8,305 nucleotides of DNA, taken from contig MVRB01000174.1 of NCBI GenBank assembly GCA_002067635.1, forward strand, positions 1 through 8,305, read 5' to 3'. Below the pieces are notes generated by a model. It made no database searches and was not told where the DNA came from. It saw only the letters and a list, made by a program, of their open reading frames with translations. Source of the stretch: Methanomassiliicoccales archaeon PtaU1.Bin030 (GTDB lineage Archaea > Thermoplasmatota > Thermoplasmata > Methanomassiliicoccales > Methanomassiliicoccaceae). A program made the position numbers and the translations under genes. Shown here piece by piece: positions 5,631 to 8,305 of this stretch (position 1 is the first letter of the stretch; each line of letters begins with the position of its first letter).

Positions 5631-6878
5631 ATGGCATACGATACTGGAGCAATCGCGTGGATGATAACGTCCACAGCGCTGGTCCTTATGATGACCCCCG
5701 CGGTGGGGTTCTTCTACGGGGGCATGCTTAAAAAGAACAGCATGCTGTCCATGCTGGGCCAGAGCTTGATAGTCATGGGTGTGGTCACCATCATCTGGGT
5801 GGTGTTCGGGTTCTCCCTTGCATTCGGTGCGGACACCGGGGGGCTGATAGGTAACCTGGACTTCCTCCTGATGAACGGGATTGGGGTTTTCTCTGAGCCA
5901 CCGGCCTTACTGTGGTTCCCCACTACGATACCGCCTCTGCTGTACATGCTGTTCCAGGCCACCTTCGCCATGATCACAGTGGCGCTCATCATCGGTGGCA
6001 TCGCTGAACGCATGAAGCTGGCCGCGATCACAGTGTTCCTGGCGATCTGGACAGCTTTGATATACATCCCGGTCGCACACTGGGTGTGGGGTGGCGGGTG
6101 GATATTCCAGATGGGGGCGCTGGACTTCGCAGGGGGTACGGTCGTCCACATAACTGCCGGTGTGACGGTCCTGGCGGCGACCCTGGTCATCGGGAAAAGG
6201 CTTTCCAAGACCAACGGGTGCACGGAGGAGCCGGCGCACAACATACCGTTCGTGGTCCTGGGCGGGGCCCTCCTGTGGATCGGCTGGTTCGGCTTCAACG
6301 GGGGCAGCGCCCTCGGTGCCAACGAGATCGCGGTCAACGCCGTCGTCGTCACCACGATCTCCGCGGCCGTGGCCGGCGTGGTCTGGGGCCTGATATCATA
6401 TCTTCACCTCGGTCGCACCAGCGTCCTAGGCATGATCACCGGTGCGGTCGTTGGCCTAGTGGCCATCACTCCAGCGAGCGGCTTCGTTGACACGAACGGG
6501 GCCATGGTCATCGGGATCATAGCCCCTATGATCTCCTACGGTGCCATCCAGCTCCGCAAGAGGCTGGGCTTCGATGATGCCCTGGACGTCTGGGCCTGCC
6601 ACGGCATGGGCGGTACCTTCGGGGCCATCGCCACGGGCTTACTGGCAACCTCCGCGGTCAACCCCGCGGTGGTCAGCCAAGGCCTACTGTACGGTGGTGG
6701 GATCGATCTGCTGGTCAAACAGCTCACCGCCGTGGGCGCTGTCTGGGCCTTCGTGTTCGTGGTGGTCTTCGTCTTAATGAAGGTCATGGTCACGGTGTGG
6801 CCCAAGTGGCGGATCAGCAAGGAAGAGGAAAGGATCGGTGTGGACATCGTCCAGCACGGTGAGAACGCCTACAGCTGA
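5631..6878 (+). CDS. amt: Ammonium transporter (Amt/MEP/Rh family)
   Basis: A 415-residue polytopic membrane protein that conducts ammonium into the cell as a trimer. About 11 hydrophobic segments are visible, beginning AIAWMITSTALVLMMTPAVGF, with the N-terminal FFYGGMLKKNS motif typical of the family. Key pore residues are in place: Phe108 in LFQATFAMIT, Trp153 in HWVWGGGW, Asp165 in GALDFAGG, Ser226 in GFNGGSA, and the twin pore histidines His173 (GGTVVHITAG) and His324 (WACHGMGGTFG). The C-terminal cytosolic tail carries the conserved RIGVDIVQHGENAY element used for coupling and PII contact. The N-terminus looks like a first membrane span, not a separate long signal peptide. The SD is modest (GGAG at 5617-5620, 10 nt before the ATG). 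It lies 12 nt upstream of glnK in an operon, and transcription is probably raised under nitrogen limitation. Confidence 0.97.
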   Translation: MAYDTGAIAWMITSTALVLMMTPAVGFFYGGMLKKNSMLSMLGQSLIVMGVVTIIWVVFGFSLAFGADTGGLIGNLDFLLMNGIGVFSEPPALLWFPTTIPPLLYMLFQATFAMITVALIIGGIAERMKLAAITVFLAIWTALIYIPVAHWVWGGGWIFQMGALDFAGGTVVHITAGVTVLAATLVIGKRLSKTNGCTEEPAHNIPFVVLGGALLWIGWFGFNGGSALGANEIAVNAVVVTTISAAVAGVVWGLISYLHLGRTSVLGMITGAVVGLVAITPASGFVDTNGAMVIGIIAPMISYGAIQLRKRLGFDDALDVWACHGMGGTFGAIATGLLATSAVNPAVVSQGLLYGGGIDLLVKQLTAVGAVWAFVFVVVFVLMKVMVTVWPKWRISKEEERIGVDIVQHGENAYS

Positions 6879-6890
6879 GGAGGTAAGGTC
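6879..6890 (+). promoter_or_regulatory. Strong SD between amt and glnK
   Basis: The 12-nt gap between the amt stop and the glnK ATG begins with GGAGGT, a near-complete SD overlapping the end of the amt stop region. This gives glnK strong independent initiation within the shared transcript, and it is clearly stronger than the SD of amt. Such a difference would favour PII in excess over the transporter. Confidence 0.7.
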
Positions 6891-7229
6891 ATGAAAAAGA
6901 TAGAGGCCGTCATAAGGCACGAGAAGCTCAACCAGGTCAAAGCTGCCCTGGAGTCCGTAGACATATCAGGTATGACCGTGCAGGAGGTTCGTGGCCGGGG
7001 GGAGCAGAAAGGTCTGGAGTTCATAAACCGTGCCGGCAAGTACCGGGTGGACCTCCTACCAAAGATGCTCGTCACCATAGTGGTACCTGACAATAAGGTG
7101 GCCGCCATCGTGGATGCTCTGATCCACGGCGCCCGTACGGGAGAGATCGGCGACGGTAAGATATTCGTCAGCGAGGTGGAGCGGTGCATCCGCATCCGCA
7201 CGGGGGAGGAGGGCGACGAGGCCCTCTGA
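6891..7229 (+). CDS. glnK: PII nitrogen-regulatory protein GlnK
   Basis: A 112-residue PII protein, normal length for the family. It forms trimers that bind ATP/ADP and 2-oxoglutarate and reversibly plug the Amt channel when nitrogen is sufficient. Landmarks: N-terminal MKKIEAVIRHEKLNQVKAAL (beta1-alpha1), the T loop GRGEQKGLEFINRAGKYRVDLLPK (about 35-58), the B loop TGEIGDGKIFV, and the C-loop arginines in CIRIRTGEEGDEAL. Gln39, used for Mg-ATP and 2-oxoglutarate binding, is kept. Tyr51, the uridylylation site in enterobacteria, is present, although archaea generally lack that modification system; the second T-loop tyrosine (46) is Asn, and position 38 is Glu where E. coli has Arg. Linkage to amt supports the GlnK name over GlnB. 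Confidence 0.96.
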   Translation: MKKIEAVIRHEKLNQVKAALESVDISGMTVQEVRGRGEQKGLEFINRAGKYRVDLLPKMLVTIVVPDNKVAAIVDALIHGARTGEIGDGKIFVSEVERCIRIRTGEEGDEAL

Positions 7230-7244
7230 TCCCCCTATTTTTTT
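7209..7244 (+). terminator. Terminator of the amt-glnK operon
   Basis: Arms GAGGGC (7209-7214) and GCCCTC (7221-7226) form a perfect 6-bp stem with a 6-nt loop. The stem overlaps the last codons of glnK. It is followed, after about 11 nt, by a run of seven T (7238-7244). The T run alone would be enough for archaeal termination; the stem may be incidental. Confidence 0.6.
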
Positions 7245-7341
7245 AACCGGCCAGTGGCAGCATATCCCTTGCAGGAATGTGATCCTCATAGATCCTTCAA
7301 GCGTTTGAGCGTCACCAAGCCTGTCCAATTGTTCCAATCTA

Positions 7342-8305
7342 CTACTCTCTCTTCCTCCGCCAGAGTAGTAGCCCCGACAGGACCAGGGCCACGAGGACGA
7401 TGGCCGTTATCATCCATAGTTCCCATGGTAGGCCCAGGGGGGACGTTCCGCCCGTCTCGGATCCGCTCACGACAATGGGGGTGCTGGTCTTGGTGGAGTT
7501 GCCACCTCCGTCCACGGCGCTGACGACCAAGGTGTGGTCCCCTTCGCTCAGAGACGCCAGGGTGATAATGCGAGTATCTTTGCTTTTCGTCTCTACAAGC
7601 ATTCCATCGAGGAGGACATCATAATGGTCCACCAGTCCCGTTGGGTCGTTCACGCTCCAGGTTATTGACACCAGCTCTCCGGAGGCATACGATCCCTTTA
7701 CCTCGCCGATGGTAAGATCGATTTTGCTCAACGGGATATCCGCCAGGTCCAGCGTCCGGACGCTCTCCGAATTGTTGGCGTTGTCCACAGAGTAGTACTC
7801 GAGGAGCTGGTGGCCAGCATCCCTTAATGGAAGGGGGAAGGCATACGTTGACCACTCGCCGCCATCCACACGATAGTACGTTCTGTTGATCCCAGAGGTG
7901 CCGTCCCAGGCTGTCAGAGTGATGTTAGATGAGTCATCGATGGCGTATGTGGTCACCGGGGAGGTATGGTCAACGATCATGGTGGCGATGTGTGCCTCCT
8001 CCAGATTACCTACTTTATCCACCGCCCGGTAGCTGAGGTTGTGAGTCCCTTCGCTGCTGATGGTCACATCCTGTTTCCATTCAGCCCAGGTCGTACTGTC
8101 CAGAGTGAACTCGATATGAGCCACACCGCTCCGTAGGTCGGTGGATGATAGGTGTATCGTGACCGGCCCGTTACCGGACAGTGTCATGGTCGTCGTCGGT
8201 GCGCTCATGTCCACCATCGTGGAGGCGTCAGGGCTCGAGGGCTGGGTCTCCGTGGTCCCCCCTCCTACGGCTACGCTGTAGAACTGATATTGGGCCTCAC
8301 CGCCG
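7342..8305 (-). CDS. Surface protein with OmpL47/Ig-like repeats and C-terminal membrane anchor (5' end beyond right edge)
   Basis: The frame is open from the right edge to a TAG at 7342-7344, giving about 320 visible C-terminal residues. The ATG at 8217 is internal, because the reading frame continues upstream without a stop (..AQYQFYSVAVGGGTTETQPSSPDAST). Two beta-sandwich repeats of the OmpL47 / bacterial Ig-like sort are visible. Each starts with an APTT or SPVTTY segment and carries a YRxVD..GN or YYSVDNANNSES motif (for example TYYRVDGGEWSTYAF, then GHQLLEYYSVDNANNSES). A third Ig/CARDB-like domain follows (IDLTIGEVKGSYASGELVSITWSVNDPTG..LSEGDHTLVVSAVDGGGNST). After a Gly/Ser linker the protein ends with one membrane span (WMITAIVLVALVLSGLLLW) and RRKRE, so it is exported and held in the membrane by its C-terminus. 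The function is probably adhesive or structural; no enzyme domain is seen. Convergent with glnK. Confidence 0.85.
   Translation of the reverse strand, partial: GGEAQYQFYSVAVGGGTTETQPSSPDASTMVDMSAPTTTMTLSGNGPVTIHLSSTDLRSGVAHIEFTLDSTTWAEWKQDVTISSEGTHNLSYRAVDKVGNLEEAHIATMIVDHTSPVTTYAIDDSSNITLTAWDGTSGINRTYYRVDGGEWSTYAFPLPLRDAGHQLLEYYSVDNANNSESVRTLDLADIPLSKIDLTIGEVKGSYASGELVSITWSVNDPTGLVDHYDVLLDGMLVETKSKDTRIITLASLSEGDHTLVVSAVDGGGNSTKTSTPIVVSGSETGGTSPLGLPWELWMITAIVLVALVLSGLLLWRRKRE

Noticed and set aside
5714..6355. Minus-strand 213-codon frame opposite amt
   Set aside because: It is antisense to an intact Amt with all pore residues, and shows no domain of its own.

Overview
The window reads as chromosomal DNA from a euryarchaeon, most plausibly a GC-rich member of the Thermoplasmata / Methanomassiliicoccales type; that lineage is an inference. 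The archaeal signs are AT-rich TATA-like elements about 25-30 nt ahead of likely transcript starts, frequent GTG starts, Shine-Dalgarno (SD) sequences of the GGTGAT type, an archaeal-style HTH-CBS regulator, and large Ig/fibronectin-type surface proteins. No phage, transposon, CRISPR, rRNA or tRNA sequence was seen.

Layout. (1) 1-633, minus: N-terminal part of a secreted protein with a signal peptide and fibronectin type III domains. It runs off the left edge. (2) 855-2111, minus: S-adenosylmethionine synthetase of the bacterial MetK family, ending in a stem-loop and U-rich terminator. (3) 2202-2723, plus: an XRE-type HTH plus two-CBS-domain regulator, divergent from metK across about 90 bp that hold a symmetric TATA element and a perfect 7-5-7 palindrome. 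(4) 2875-3795, plus: a PHP-family metal-dependent phosphoesterase. (5) 3789-5189, minus: a flavin disulfide oxidoreductase (dihydrolipoamide dehydrogenase / mycothione reductase-like), convergent with the PHP gene and overlapping it by 7 bp at the stops. (6) 5205-5630: a long AT-rich intergenic region packed with short direct and inverted repeats. (7) 5631-6878 and 6891-7229, plus: the ammonium transporter gene amt and its PII regulator gene glnK, a two-gene nitrogen operon closed by a terminator. (8) 7342-8305, minus: the C-terminal part of a second surface protein with OmpL47/Ig-like repeats and a C-terminal membrane anchor. It runs off the right edge.

How the genes work together. Amt and GlnK form the classic ammonium uptake pair: PII plugs the channel when nitrogen is plentiful. 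The repeat-rich leader is the likely place where nitrogen control acts on transcription. The metK / HTH-CBS divergent pair suggests feedback control of AdoMet synthesis, because CBS domains bind adenosyl ligands; this is a hypothesis. The PHP enzyme and the disulfide oxidoreductase are single genes whose substrates cannot be read from context. The two edge genes point to a cell surface decorated with Ig-fold adhesin-like proteins.

Most of the window is recognisable housekeeping content. The parts most worth following up are the regulatory intergenic regions and the bacterial-type metK with its divergent CBS regulator.
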